A program made the translations under genes and the position numbers. Under the pieces are notes generated by a model. The model was not told the origin of the DNA. It did no database searches and worked only from the letters and a program-made list of their open reading frames with translations. From Syntrophales bacterium (lineage in GTDB: Bacteria > Desulfobacterota > Syntrophia > Syntrophales > UBA8958): a DNA stretch of 28,158 nt. Positions within the stretch are counted from its first letter, which is position 1. Each line of letters opens with the position of its first letter. Of this stretch, positions 7,801 to 16,484 are shown piece after piece. The stretch lies in assembly GCA_023231165.1 (NCBI GenBank), contig JALNVY010000006.1, positions 1 to 28,158 of the forward strand, read 5' to 3'.

Positions 7801-7828
7801 TGACATGCTGGAACTTATTCCATATAAT
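7800..7828 (+). promoter_or_regulatory. Perfect-consensus sigma70 promoter of the regulator operon
   Basis: TTGACA at 7800-7805 and TATAAT at 7823-7828 are separated by exactly 17 bases. The predicted start is near 7835, about 50 bases before ATG 7888. A promoter this strong is expected to be held down by a repressor, and dyads lie in its spacer and over its start point (see 7809-7860). It should drive the unknown protein, the NtrC-type activator and the genes that follow. Confidence 0.75.
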
Positions 7829-7860
7829 TATGGAAATGTTTCCATAGCGGTGATTCCATA
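7809..7860. promoter_or_regulatory. Operator cluster of GGAA-N4-TTCC dyads over the sigma70 promoter
   Basis: TGGAA-CTTA-TTCCA (7809-7822) lies inside the promoter spacer. TATGGAAA-TG-TTTCCATA (7829-7846, eight-base perfect arms) covers the start point. A further half-site TGATTCCATA lies at 7851-7860. The arrangement GGAA-N4-TTCCATAGC-NN-TGATTCC (7832-7857) recurs at 16486-16511 upstream of the gvpA sigma54 promoter. Bound protein here would block RNA polymerase, so negative autoregulation by the NtrC-type protein encoded at 8501 is the simplest inference. Confidence 0.7.
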
Positions 7861-7887
7861 TTCATGACTTGGATCGGAAGATCTATG

Positions 7888-8499
7888 AACTCACGAACCC
7901 TTTTATACTTTCCCATTATTCACACCCAGACGGACATGGGAGCCCTCAGCGAGTCGATCAGAAAAGTAACCCTTCAGAAGCTCGGCGAGCGTGTCTGGCG
8001 ACGGAAGATCAATCTTGTCAAGCAATTCTGGGCTGATCTGGAAAGCATTCTTGACAGGCTTTCTCTTGTCTACGCCCAAACCCGCCTGTATCAGGACGGT
8101 CTGCCGGTATGTGACAAAGAGCAAGACATCGTTACTGAATTAGCAAAGAAAGGCAGTCCGAATCACGAACTTCTGGTCCGGCTGATGGAAAAAGGAGCGA
8201 CGGTTGTGGGCACGGAATCCGCGGAACTGCTGATCGAGGAATATCATCTCATCAAAAAGATTCTCGAAACCGGGAATGCCCATGACGCCATGGCAATCGA
8301 GGCCCGTCAAAAGGCAGCGGGCGACCTCCTGCTGGCGAAACGGGATGCATTCATTGCCGAGAGAATCGCAACGACCCTGCAGGCGGGGGAGACAGGCGTC
8401 CTTTTCCTGGGCATGCTGCACAATATTTCCGCACTCCTGCCGGCAGATATGGAGGTATTCTATCCCATGAACCGTCCTTTAGGTAAGAAGGGGAAATAA
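7888..8499 (+). CDS. Uncharacterised protein at the head of the regulator operon
   Basis: The 203-residue product is not recognised with confidence. Its N-terminal half is helical and charged. A motif near the N-terminus (LLYFPIIHTQTDMGAL) and a C-terminal block (RDAFIAERIATTLQ, then GVLFLGMLHNISALLP) loosely recall TraB/Tiki-like proteins, which have R-D-x-x-I-A and L-F-x-G-x-x-H elements; that is a weak inference. ATG 7888 is preferred over 7864 because GGAAG lies just upstream and the conserved-looking sequence starts there. The gene ends one base before the sigma54 activator gene, so the two are almost certainly co-transcribed. No signal peptide or membrane helix is visible. Confidence 0.75.
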   Translation, partial: NSRTLLYFPIIHTQTDMGALSESIRKVTLQKLGERVWRRKINLVKQFWADLESILDRLSLVYAQTRLYQDGLPVCDKEQDIVTELAKKGSPNHELLVRLMEKGATVVGTESAELLIEEYHLIKKILETGNAHDAMAIEARQKAAGDLLLAKRDAFIAERIATTLQAGETGVLFLGMLHNISALLPADMEVFYPMNRPLGKKGK

Positions 8500-8500
8500 T

Positions 8501-9931
8501 ATGGATGACCATATCTCAAACATCCTTGTTGTTGATGATGAAGAAGAAATAAGGAAGATCCTGAGCCGCATCCTGGAGAAGGAAGGATTCAAGGTTGTCA
8601 CCGCTGCCGATGGACAGCAGGCGATGCAGAAGATTTGTTTTGAGGCCCCTGATGCCGTTCTGCTCGACGTGCGCATGCCCGGTCTTAACGGCATGGAGAT
8701 CCTGAAAAAAATAAAGGAAATTGACGATGATCTGCCGGTGGTCCTCGTCACGGCGTACGGCGATATTCACCAGGCAGTCACGGCCATGAAGGAAGGGGCC
8801 TACGATTATCTTGCCAAGCCCTTCGACAATGACGAGGTGGTCTGGATTGCCCGCCGGGCCCTGGCAGAAGGTCAATTAAAGAGGAACCTCAAATCCATAG
8901 ATAATCGATATAGCGGCAACTTCGGTCTCATCGAGAACATGGGACCAAGCGACAAGATTGCTCGCCTGGTAGCGGATATTCACCGGGTGGCAAAATCGGG
9001 CTTTTCCGTGGTCATCATCGGCGAAACAGGTACGGGAAAAGAACTTGTCGCCAGGGCCATCCACGAAGACAGCGCCCGAGCTAAGGGGCCTTTCGTAGCT
9101 GTCGATTGCGGCGCCATCCCCGAGAACCTCCTGGAGAGTGAACTTTTTGGTCATGAAAAGGGATCGTTCACCGGGGCGGATCGCCAGAAACTGGGAAAAT
9201 TCGAGCTGGCCCACGGCGGCTCCCTCTTTATGGACGAGATCGGAAACATGCCCGCCGGTTCCCAGGCGAAGTTCCTCCGGGTGCTACAGGACCGGAAAAT
9301 ACACCGGGTCGGCGGCGTCAAACCTGTAAATGTTGATCTCCGGCTCATTGTGGCCACCAACCAGGACCTCCAGGAAATGGCAGTCGGCGGTGGGTTTCGC
9401 AAGGACCTTTATTATCGCCTGAATGAGTTTACGATCCGTATCCCCGCCCTCCGGGAAAGAAAGGAAGATATCCCTTATCTGGCCAAGCGCTTCCTGGATA
9501 AGGCTAATATCGAATTGCAAAAAACGATAACCGGCTTCACGGAAGAGGCTGTGGAAGCGCTGATGTCATACAACTGGCCGGGAAACGTCCGCCAGCTCCG
9601 CTCGGTAATCCGGCGGGCGGCCCTGGTGGCCAAGGAGACGATCACCGAGAAGGATCTCAACATCAAGCGGGCCCCAGTGCCGGGAATGGTCTTTTCCCCG
9701 AAGGTCCAGGGGACGCCCTGGGAAAATGCCTCCCTGAGCGAGATTGTCCAGCAGAGCGTCCTGGCGGTGGAAAAGGAGGTGCTCACGGAAGTGCTTAGAT
9801 TTACCGGCGGCAACAAGGCCAAGGCGGCCAGGTTGTTGCGGGTCGATTACAAGACCATGCACACGAAGGCAAAAAAATTCGGCATTCAGCAAAACGGAGG
9901 GGACAATGACAATGAAACGCAAGTCAAATAG
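8501..9931 (+). CDS. NtrC-family sigma54-dependent response regulator
   Basis: The 476-residue activator has a receiver domain (1-120, phospho-acceptor D56 in LLDVRMPG), a sigma54 AAA+ domain (~145-375) and a Fis-type helix-turn-helix (~430-466, GGNKAKAARLLRVDYKTMHTK). The Walker A motif is GETGTGKE (174-181). The sigma54-contact loop is GSFTGA (221-226) with Ser in place of the usual first Ala, a known conservative variant. Walker B is SLFMDEI and the arginine-finger region is intact, so it should be functional. It probably receives phosphate from a kinase in the window (14590 or 5828) and acts on the predicted sigma54 promoters at 16760 and perhaps 4408. A ribosome site (AGAAGGGG) precedes ATG 8501. 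Confidence 0.93.
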   Translation: MDDHISNILVVDDEEEIRKILSRILEKEGFKVVTAADGQQAMQKICFEAPDAVLLDVRMPGLNGMEILKKIKEIDDDLPVVLVTAYGDIHQAVTAMKEGAYDYLAKPFDNDEVVWIARRALAEGQLKRNLKSIDNRYSGNFGLIENMGPSDKIARLVADIHRVAKSGFSVVIIGETGTGKELVARAIHEDSARAKGPFVAVDCGAIPENLLESELFGHEKGSFTGADRQKLGKFELAHGGSLFMDEIGNMPAGSQAKFLRVLQDRKIHRVGGVKPVNVDLRLIVATNQDLQEMAVGGGFRKDLYYRLNEFTIRIPALRERKEDIPYLAKRFLDKANIELQKTITGFTEEAVEALMSYNWPGNVRQLRSVIRRAALVAKETITEKDLNIKRAPVPGMVFSPKVQGTPWENASLSEIVQQSVLAVEKEVLTEVLRFTGGNKAKAARLLRVDYKTMHTKAKKFGIQQNGGDNDNETQVK

Positions 9932-10601
9932 CAAGGATACGGACGCTGGCCGGGGCGACATCGGGGGCGGTATTTTCAGCAGTTTGTCGGGGTTCATCAA
10001 TAACTTGGGTGATCTGGCCAATGCGGGGGAACGCCTTTCCAAGCGCCAGGCGGCAAAAGAGGTCCGGGGCGACAAGGGAGGCGCCTCCGGGGAAAAGGCC
10101 GGGGGTGAGAGTAGTTTCAGCCGCATCATCAGCGGCTTGACCGACATCGCCGAAAAACTCAACGAGATCTCCGAAAAAGGGGAAACCGTGTCTAAAAAGG
10201 GAGAGTTCACCTTCCCCTCCAAAGAAGGGGGCGTCAAGGGGGTCTATGGTTTCAGCTTTAAAACGGGCCTGGGCGGCAAGGACGACGCTATCAAAGTGGA
10301 ACCTTTCGGCAATGTACGGAAGGACAAGAAAACCGGCGCGGCAGTGGTCCAGGAGATCCACGAACCTCTCGTCGATATCTTTGAAGACGCCGACGCCACC
10401 ACCCTTATTGCGGAAATGCCCGGCGTGGGGCCGGATGATATCAGAATCGATGTCCGGGACGACGTCCTAACGGTATTTGCCGAAAAGGGCGAGAAAAAGT
10501 ACCGGAAGGAGATCCTTCTGAGTCATTCCCCCGCTAAAAACCGGATCAAGGTGACCTGCAACAACGGCATCGTAACCATCCGCTGCGAAAAGGCAGGATG
10601 A
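9906..10601 (+). CDS. gvpH: Hsp20/alpha-crystallin family protein, GvpH-like
   Basis: The 231-residue protein has an N-terminal region rich in Gly/Lys/Ser with FSSLSGFINNLGDLA and FSRIISGLTDIAEKL helices, then a C-terminal alpha-crystallin domain (~145-231: EPLVDIFEDADATTLIAEMPGV, DDIRIDVRDDVLTVFA, and a closing GIVTIRCEKAG). This layout, including the GVYGFSFKTGLGG linker, is that of Hsp20-like GvpH proteins of gas vesicle clusters, which bind and keep soluble other Gvp proteins. The start overlaps the end of the activator gene; GGAGG at 9896-9900 could serve ATG 9906 or ATG 9912. It ends without the usual I-x-I tail of oligomeric small heat-shock proteins, so the oligomer may differ. Confidence 0.82.
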   Translation: MTMKRKSNSKDTDAGRGDIGGGIFSSLSGFINNLGDLANAGERLSKRQAAKEVRGDKGGASGEKAGGESSFSRIISGLTDIAEKLNEISEKGETVSKKGEFTFPSKEGGVKGVYGFSFKTGLGGKDDAIKVEPFGNVRKDKKTGAAVVQEIHEPLVDIFEDADATTLIAEMPGVGPDDIRIDVRDDVLTVFAEKGEKKYRKEILLSHSPAKNRIKVTCNNGIVTIRCEKAG

Positions 10602-10663
10602 AGCACAGGAATGGAATCGAATTGTAATTCCCACAGTGCACGCTGTAATTCTCGCGGTCCAAT

Positions 10664-10750
10664 TGTCATTCCCGCGGAGGCGTGAAATCGAAGATTAATG
10701 TTCATAATCCAGCGGCTTACTTCTGGATTCCGGGTCAAGCCCGGAATGAC
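10664..10750. repeat. Interspersed inverted-repeat element (GTCATTCC...GGAATGAC type)
   Basis: The element runs from GTCATTCCCGCGG to GGAATGAC and contains ATTCCGGGTCAAGCCCGGAAT as a small hairpin at its right end. Its middle (AAATCGAAGATTAATGTTCA) is nearly the same as that of the element at 16612-16702. It lies between the Hsp20 and CDC48-like genes and adds open reading frame upstream of the true CDC48 start, which misplaces an automatic start at 10682. Confidence 0.65.
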
Positions 10751-10768
10751 GGTGAAGGAAGAGGAATC

Positions 10769-12907
10769 ATGAAAGAGACTGAAAGACCACTTGTCAAGCT
10801 GAAGGTAACGGAAGCATTGACTAAGGATGTCGGACGCGCCCTGGCCCGGATGGGGCCGGAAGATCTCGAACGGCTCCAGGCGGCAATCGGCGATACGGTG
10901 GAAGTCGAGGGAAAACGTAAGGCCCTCTGCAAGGTCATGCCCGCCTTTAAAGAGATCCGCGGTCAGTCCCGGGTCCAGTTAGACGGCCTGACCCGGGAGA
11001 ACGCCGGCGTCGGCCTCGACGAAATGGTGAAAATAAGCAAAATGAAATGCCGTCCGGCGGAGCGGATCGTCTTGACGCCGACCAACGTCACCCCGGCGGA
11101 GCGGGATCTGCATTACATCGGGAGCTTGCTGGACGGCCTGCCGGTCCTGGAGGGGGCCAAGATACAGGCGGCCCTGTTCGGCAGCCGCGCCGCCTTCTTC
11201 AAAGTGGAATCCGTGACGCCCAAGGGGCCGGTCATCATCAACCCGGCCACCATCCTCGTCATCGGCAAGTCTCAGGGAGAAGAAGCAGGGGGCGGCCGGA
11301 CCCTCACCTATGAGGACATTGGCGGCCTGAGATCACAGCTCCAGCGGATCAGGGAGATGATTGAACTACCGCTGCGCTACCCCGAGGTTTTCGAACGCCT
11401 TGGAATCGACGCGCCCAAGGGCGTCCTCCTCTATGGCCCCCCGGGGTGCGGGAAGACCCTTATCGCCCGGGCGATCGCCCACGAAACGGAGGCCAATTTC
11501 TTTTCCGTCAGCGGGCCGGAGATCATCCATAAATTTTACGGCGAAAGCGAAGCCCATCTCCGGAAGATCTTCGAAGAGGCCTCACGGAAAGGACCGAGCA
11601 TCCTGTTTCTCGATGAGATTGACGCCATCGCCCCCCGCCGGGAAAACGTCGTCGGGGACGTGGAAAAACGGGTCGTCGCCCAGCTCCTCGCCCTCATGGA
11701 CGGCCTCAACAAAAGACAGAACGTCATCGTTATCGCCGCCACCAACATCCCCAACGCCCTTGACCCGGCCCTGCGACGTCCGGGCCGGTTCGACCGGGAA
11801 ATCGTCATTCCGATCCCGGATCGGCGCGGCCGCCTCGAGATCCTCGAGATCCACAGCCGGGGGATGCCCCTGGCTGTCGACGTCCAGATGGAGCACCTGG
11901 CCGAAATTACCCACGGATTCGTCGGGGCGGACCTGGAAGCCCTCTGCCGGGAAGCGGCTATGAGTTGCCTGCGCCAGATCATGGGAGAAATCGACTTCGG
12001 GCAGACCGGAATTCCTTACGAAACCCTCGCGAAACTCGAGGTCCGGATGGATGATTTCCTAACGGCCCTGCGGGAGATCGAACCCTCGGCCATCCGGGAG
12101 GTCTTCGTCGAATCCCCCAATGTCCACTGGGAAGACGTCGGCGGGCTTGCCTCCCTGAAGGAGCGCCTCATCGAGGCCGTAGAGTGGCCCCTGAAATATC
12201 CCCATCTTTTTGAAAAGGGAGGGGTGACGCCACCCAAGGGGATTCTCCTCGTCGGTCCGCCGGGATGCGGCAAGACGATGATGGCCAAGGCGATTGCCAC
12301 GGAGAGTCAGGTAAATTTCATATCCGTCAAGGGACCAGCCCTGATGTCGAAATGGGTCGGGGAGTCGGAAAAGGGGGTTCGGGAAATCTTTCACAAGGCC
12401 AAGCAGGCGGCCCCCTGTATAATCTTTTTCGATGAAATCGACGCCCTCGTCCCGACCCGGAGCGCCGGCTCGTCGGATTCCCATGTCTCAGAAAGGATAT
12501 TGAGCCAGTTCCTGGCCGAGTTCGACGGGATCGATGAACTCCGGGGGGTCCTCGTCCTGGGGGCGACCAACCGTCTGGATATGCTGGACGCGGCGGTCCT
12601 CCGGCCGGGACGCTTCGATGACATCGTGGAAATGATGATGCCGGACGAGCAGGATCGGGAGGCGATCTTTGCCGTCCATCTCCGCAATAAACCCGTGGCC
12701 AAAGAGGTGCAACCAGCCGCATTAGCTGAGAAAACAGAAGGCTTCAGCGGGGCCGACATCGCCGCCGTGGTCCGCACGGCAGCCATGACGGCGGTGCGCC
12801 GCGCCGTTGCGACCCTGGAAAAAGGAGGGGTGGGAGAACCGGCTATCCTCATCCGACGCCAGGATATCGAAGCGGCCATCGAGGAAGTGCTCCGGGGGAT
12901 GGGATGA
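10769..12907 (+). CDS. CDC48/VAT-like tandem AAA+ ATPase
   Basis: The 712-residue ATPase has a CDC48-type N-domain (~1-105, LKVTEAL...GRALARM and DTVEVEGKR), then two AAA+ modules. D1 has Walker A GPPGCGKT at ~223, Walker B FLDEIDAIAP and RRPGRFDREI. D2 has GPPGCGKT at ~496, FFDEIDALVP and LRPGRFDDIVEM. Proteins of this family form hexamers that unfold or extract proteins using ATP. Archaea and some gas-vesicle-forming bacteria carry them, and a place between Hsp20 and GvpF/L suggests work on Gvp proteins (inference). ATG 10769 is chosen for its upstream GGAAGAGG; the upstream in-frame extension is repeat DNA. Its stop overlaps the start of the next gene (ATGA). Confidence 0.93.
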   Translation: MKETERPLVKLKVTEALTKDVGRALARMGPEDLERLQAAIGDTVEVEGKRKALCKVMPAFKEIRGQSRVQLDGLTRENAGVGLDEMVKISKMKCRPAERIVLTPTNVTPAERDLHYIGSLLDGLPVLEGAKIQAALFGSRAAFFKVESVTPKGPVIINPATILVIGKSQGEEAGGGRTLTYEDIGGLRSQLQRIREMIELPLRYPEVFERLGIDAPKGVLLYGPPGCGKTLIARAIAHETEANFFSVSGPEIIHKFYGESEAHLRKIFEEASRKGPSILFLDEIDAIAPRRENVVGDVEKRVVAQLLALMDGLNKRQNVIVIAATNIPNALDPALRRPGRFDREIVIPIPDRRGRLEILEIHSRGMPLAVDVQMEHLAEITHGFVGADLEALCREAAMSCLRQIMGEIDFGQTGIPYETLAKLEVRMDDFLTALREIEPSAIREVFVESPNVHWEDVGGLASLKERLIEAVEWPLKYPHLFEKGGVTPPKGILLVGPPGCGKTMMAKAIATESQVNFISVKGPALMSKWVGESEKGVREIFHKAKQAAPCIIFFDEIDALVPTRSAGSSDSHVSERILSQFLAEFDGIDELRGVLVLGATNRLDMLDAAVLRPGRFDDIVEMMMPDEQDREAIFAVHLRNKPVAKEVQPAALAEKTEGFSGADIAAVVRTAAMTAVRRAVATLEKGGVGEPAILIRRQDIEAAIEEVLRGMG

Positions 12908-13692
12908 ATTCGGGAATCTATCTTTTTTGTCTGACTCCCGCTTCCCCTCTTCCGGAAATTGCCGGGACGGGAATTGACGGGAATCATCCCCTGTTTATCG
13001 AGATCATTGGCGAGGTCGCCGGCGTCCTTTCCGAGATTGACCTCGATGACTTTACCGGCCCTGCGTCCCAGGAGAAAATGGAAGATCTGGCGTGGGTGGC
13101 CCCCCGGGCGCTCCGTCATGAAGAGGTCATCATAGCCGTAATGGACCAGGGCCCCGTCCTGCCCGTCCGTTTCGGCACGGTATTTTCTTCCCTGGCGGCG
13201 GTGGCGGAACCACTGCGTAGGCGTCAGGATGTCTTGAGGAGGTTTTTCCAGGATACTGATGGCAGGCAGGAATGGACCCTCAAGGGATATGTGAACCTGC
13301 CCCAGGCCCGGGCGCGGATGGCGGCGGAGCGCCTGACGGCGGAAAAGGAACAGTTGGCGGAACTTTCTCCGGGGAAACGTTATTTTTTAGAGCAGAAAAT
13401 CAAGGGAGCCGTGGATAAGGCGACGACCTCCTGGATCAAGGGGATAGGGGAGGAAATCGGAAAGTTGGCCAAGGAGATGTCCGTGGGGTTCAGCGAATGT
13501 CGCATTCAATCACGGGAGGTCACCGGCAGGGACGAGGAGATGTTTTTCCACGGCGCCCTGCTTGTCCCCGATGGATACGTGGAAGCACTGGAAGGCATTA
13601 CAGACGAATGGAACACCTGCCATGAGGTTCAGGGGCTCCAAATCGAGATTTCCGGACCCTGGCCGCCTTACCACTTCACCCCGGCGCTTTAG
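12904..13692 (+). CDS. gvpL: Gas vesicle protein GvpL/GvpF family (copy 1)
   Basis: The 262-residue product carries the family marks: a beta-strand N-terminus (GIYLFCLTP), a central PVLPVRFGTVF motif (~82-92), an Arg/Glu-rich helical part with KRYFLEQKIKGAV, and the C-terminal ISGPWPPYHF (~247-256). GvpF/L proteins contact GvpA and the assembling vesicle and are needed early in vesicle formation. The F and L subtypes cannot be separated reliably by eye. The gene overlaps the CDC48-like stop codon by four bases, so translation is probably coupled. Confidence 0.9.
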   Translation: MNSGIYLFCLTPASPLPEIAGTGIDGNHPLFIEIIGEVAGVLSEIDLDDFTGPASQEKMEDLAWVAPRALRHEEVIIAVMDQGPVLPVRFGTVFSSLAAVAEPLRRRQDVLRRFFQDTDGRQEWTLKGYVNLPQARARMAAERLTAEKEQLAELSPGKRYFLEQKIKGAVDKATTSWIKGIGEEIGKLAKEMSVGFSECRIQSREVTGRDEEMFFHGALLVPDGYVEALEGITDEWNTCHEVQGLQIEISGPWPPYHFTPAL

Positions 13693-13704
13693 GGAAGAGT
13701 AATC

Positions 13705-14574
13705 ATGGCTTATCTGTTATACGGCATCGTGAAAGACCCGGTGGTCGGTGGCACATCAATTGCGGGGGTGAAGGGCCAGCCGGTGATCTTTGTCGAAGCT
13801 CATGGCCTGTGCGCCGCCGTATCGGAGCTTGATGTGGAAAAAGGGGCGCCGCCAGTTGAAGAGCTGCTCGCCTACGCCCAGGTGGTAGAGGCGCTCCATC
13901 GCCGCCAGGCGGTTGTCCCCATGAGATACGGATGCTTCCTGAACGGGATTCCTGCAATCCAGGACATCCTGAAGGCAAGGCGGCGTCAATATGAGATCCT
14001 CCTTGCGGAATTAGCGGGCCATGTCGAAATGGGGATTCGGATCCTCCTTCCCGAAAAGGAGGGCATAAATAGTACCCCGGAAGTGACTACCTTGCCGGAG
14101 GCGGAAGCAACGTTCCATTCAGATGCACTTTTCACGACGGATCCAGAAAAGGAGCCCCCTCCCCCGGGAGGCTTACAACCAGCAGCTGGCGGCAGTAAGG
14201 GCCTGGTAGAACAGGTTGACAGGCAAGGGAATAAACCGTCCAGAAAAGAAGTACCCGCAATCAACGGTCGTGCCTATCTTGCCCTCCGAAAGGTCCACTA
14301 CCGAATGCAGGAGGAGACATCCCAGAGTCGCCAGGCGCTTATAGATCGCTATATACATGCCTTTTCCGGACTTTACACCCGACACCGGGCAGAAACGGAT
14401 GTAAAAAAGGACACTGTCATCTTATCTCTCTATTTCCTAACGCCGGAAAGCGCCGTCAACCGCTTCCGGGAAGCCTTTGGGGAGATGATGGTACAAGAAA
14501 ATGATGAGGCCCTGCTCAGTGGCCCTTGGCCACCGTATAATTTTGTAACCACCGAGATCGCACCGCCGAAGTGA
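13705..14574 (+). CDS. gvpL: Gas vesicle protein GvpL/GvpF family (copy 2)
   Basis: The 289-residue product begins with the strand AYLLYGIVKD and has the motif VVPMRYGCFLNG (~71-82), corresponding to P-x-R-F/Y-G-x-x-x. It has a variable middle insert (~145-185) rich in Pro, Gly and Lys, and it ends in LSGPWPPYNFV. It is longer than copy 1, mainly because of the insert. It starts 12 bases after copy 1 with GGGAAGAG as ribosome site. Having two adjacent members plus a third at 20884 suggests specialised contacts rather than redundancy. Confidence 0.9.
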   Translation: MAYLLYGIVKDPVVGGTSIAGVKGQPVIFVEAHGLCAAVSELDVEKGAPPVEELLAYAQVVEALHRRQAVVPMRYGCFLNGIPAIQDILKARRRQYEILLAELAGHVEMGIRILLPEKEGINSTPEVTTLPEAEATFHSDALFTTDPEKEPPPPGGLQPAAGGSKGLVEQVDRQGNKPSRKEVPAINGRAYLALRKVHYRMQEETSQSRQALIDRYIHAFSGLYTRHRAETDVKKDTVILSLYFLTPESAVNRFREAFGEMMVQENDEALLSGPWPPYNFVTTEIAPPK

Positions 14575-14589
14575 AAGGAGAGGTTAACG

Positions 14590-16086
14590 ATGGAAGACAA
14601 AGCCTCGATTGCCGCAGGCCATGAACTTTCGGGACGATATGAACAGCTCTACACCATGCTCCTGGACGCCATCCCCTCGTCCGTCCTCCTGATAAATCAG
14701 CATATGCGCATCGTCTCGGCGAACCGTAATTTTCTGGAAAAAGGGCAACGATCTCTCGCCAACACCATCGGTTACCGGCTGGAAGAGGTCTTCCCCACCA
14801 TCATCCTCGACCAGATGGATATTACCAAACGCATCCGCCAGGTCATCGAAAAAAATCAGCCGGCCAAGGGGGAGCGAATGACTTACCGCGCCCCCGGCGT
14901 ACCCATCCGCATCTATTACTATAGCATCCTGCCCTTCACCTGGCAGGGTCGGGTAGAAGGGGCGGTCCTCCTCATGGACGATGTGACGGAACAGGTGCGC
15001 CTGAGCGAAGAGGTGCGGCGGGTGGAGCGGCATCTGGCGAGCATCGTGGAGAGCGCCAGCGACCTTGTCCTGTCCATAGACAGAAAAGGCAGGATTTTAA
15101 CGTGGAACACAGCAGCGGAAAAGCTTTCCGGTTATTCGGAGGCGGAGGTGCGGGAACGATTGTTTACCGACTTCTGCGCCGATGAAGACCACAAGGAGAT
15201 CAGGGATATTTTTTCCCGCATCGATACCCGTAAGTACACCCAGACGAAGGAGTGCCTCCTGCGGACCAGTAAGGAGATATCCATTCCCGTTTCCTGGGTT
15301 TTTTCCCCCCTGAAGGACAGCTATAATCAGACGGCGGGCGTCGTGGCGGTGGGCCGGGATTTGACGGAAAAACGTAAATTCGAGACGGAACTGCATCAAT
15401 CACAGAAATATGCCGCCCTCGGGGTCATGGCGGGCGGCATCGCCCATGAAATCAGGAATCCCCTGGCCATCTGCTCGTCCAGCGCCCAGTTTCTTATGGA
15501 AGAGGACGGCACGCCGGAGTTTCGCCGGGAGTGCGCGGAAAAGATCCACAAGGGCATCCAGCGAACCTCGGCTATCATTGAGAATCTCCTCAAATATTCT
15601 CATCCTTCCACCACGACCCGGACGACTCTGGTCAATCTTGCCTCTCTGATCAGGGAGACCCAGACCCTGGTAACCTATCACGCCAATATCCTCAAGATCG
15701 AAATCAAAACCTCCTTTCCTCAAGAACCGGTCATGGTGGAAGGGGTGGCCACCCTGCTGCAACAGGTCTTCATGAATCTTTTCTTAAACGCCATGAATTC
15801 CATGCCCACCGGCGGGAACCTGGGGATTGACGTAAAATTGGTCCATTCCGATGTCTGGGTGCAGGTTACAGACACCGGTTGCGGCATCTCCCCCCGGGAA
15901 ATCGGCAAGATCTTCGATCCTTTTTATACGACTTCCATTGTGGGAAAAGGGACCGGTCTCGGCCTCTCTCTCTGTTATTCTATCGTAAAGCAGCACCGGG
16001 GAAACATTGACGTGGAAAGCGTGGAAGGCCGGGGCAGCGTCTTTACGATAAAATTGCCGGTCCGCTATGGAGGAGGGGAACCATGA
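14590..16086 (+). CDS. PAS-PAS sensor histidine kinase (soluble)
   Basis: The 498-residue kinase has an N-terminal PAS-like domain (~20-135), a second PAS (~145-262, SIDRKGRILTWNTAAEKLSG), the HisKA phospho-acceptor His286 in AHEIRNPLAI, and an HATPase_c domain with NLFLNAMNSMP, DTGCGIS and GKGTGLGLSLCYSIV. There is no signal peptide or membrane helix, so the input is cytoplasmic (redox, ligand or energy state; not determined). It sits inside the gas vesicle operon and overlaps the receiver gene that follows by four bases, marking the pair as cognate. It is also the best candidate to phosphorylate the NtrC-type regulator at 8501. Confidence 0.92.
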   Translation: MEDKASIAAGHELSGRYEQLYTMLLDAIPSSVLLINQHMRIVSANRNFLEKGQRSLANTIGYRLEEVFPTIILDQMDITKRIRQVIEKNQPAKGERMTYRAPGVPIRIYYYSILPFTWQGRVEGAVLLMDDVTEQVRLSEEVRRVERHLASIVESASDLVLSIDRKGRILTWNTAAEKLSGYSEAEVRERLFTDFCADEDHKEIRDIFSRIDTRKYTQTKECLLRTSKEISIPVSWVFSPLKDSYNQTAGVVAVGRDLTEKRKFETELHQSQKYAALGVMAGGIAHEIRNPLAICSSSAQFLMEEDGTPEFRRECAEKIHKGIQRTSAIIENLLKYSHPSTTTRTTLVNLASLIRETQTLVTYHANILKIEIKTSFPQEPVMVEGVATLLQQVFMNLFLNAMNSMPTGGNLGIDVKLVHSDVWVQVTDTGCGISPREIGKIFDPFYTTSIVGKGTGLGLSLCYSIVKQHRGNIDVESVEGRGSVFTIKLPVRYGGGEP

Positions 16087-16463
16087 ACGAAAAATACACC
16101 CCTATTCTCATTGTCGATGACGAGCCCGAGATGTGCTGGATTCTCGAAAATATCATCCGCAAGGCTGGATTTGTTTGCATGAAAGCTTTGAGCGCCCGGG
16201 AAGCAATCGACCTGACAAAAAACAATGAATTCGGCATGGCCTTTTTAGACGCCAAACTGCCGGACGGCGATGGTCTCGAATTGGCCCGGCAACTGCGCAA
16301 AACATATGTCCATCTACCCATCGTCATTGTTTCCGGCTACTTCTACCAGGACGACCTGACAATTGAGGGAGCACTTCAGTCGGGCCTGATCACCGCCTTC
16401 GTCGGCAAGCCCTTCGATCACGATGAGATTGTGAGCATCATTACCCGCAACGCCTCCCGGTAG
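16083..16463 (+). CDS. Single-domain response regulator (receiver only)
   Basis: The 126-residue product is a complete receiver domain with the acidic pair D12-D13, phospho-acceptor D56 (FLDAKLPDGDG) and K107-like Lys in GKPFDHDE, and no output domain. It overlaps the kinase gene (ATGA). Receiver-only proteins act as phosphate sinks or relay or allosteric partners, so here it may divert phosphate from the kinase or regulate a protein of the gvp cluster. It is the last gene before the repeat- and promoter-bearing gap in front of gvpA. Confidence 0.9.
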   Translation: MNEKYTPILIVDDEPEMCWILENIIRKAGFVCMKALSAREAIDLTKNNEFGMAFLDAKLPDGDGLELARQLRKTYVHLPIVIVSGYFYQDDLTIEGALQSGLITAFVGKPFDHDEIVSIITRNASR

Positions 16464-16484
16464 GGAAAGACCTCCTGTCATCAC

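Noticed and set aside
9744..9905. Upstream extension of the Hsp20-like protein
   Set aside because: It overlaps the DNA-binding end of the sigma54 activator in another frame; the ATG at 9906 or 9912 has a ribosome site.
10682..10768. 29-residue N-terminal extension of the CDC48-like ATPase
   Set aside because: It is encoded by the interspersed repeat, has no ribosome site and is not part of the family fold; ATG 10769 has a good site.
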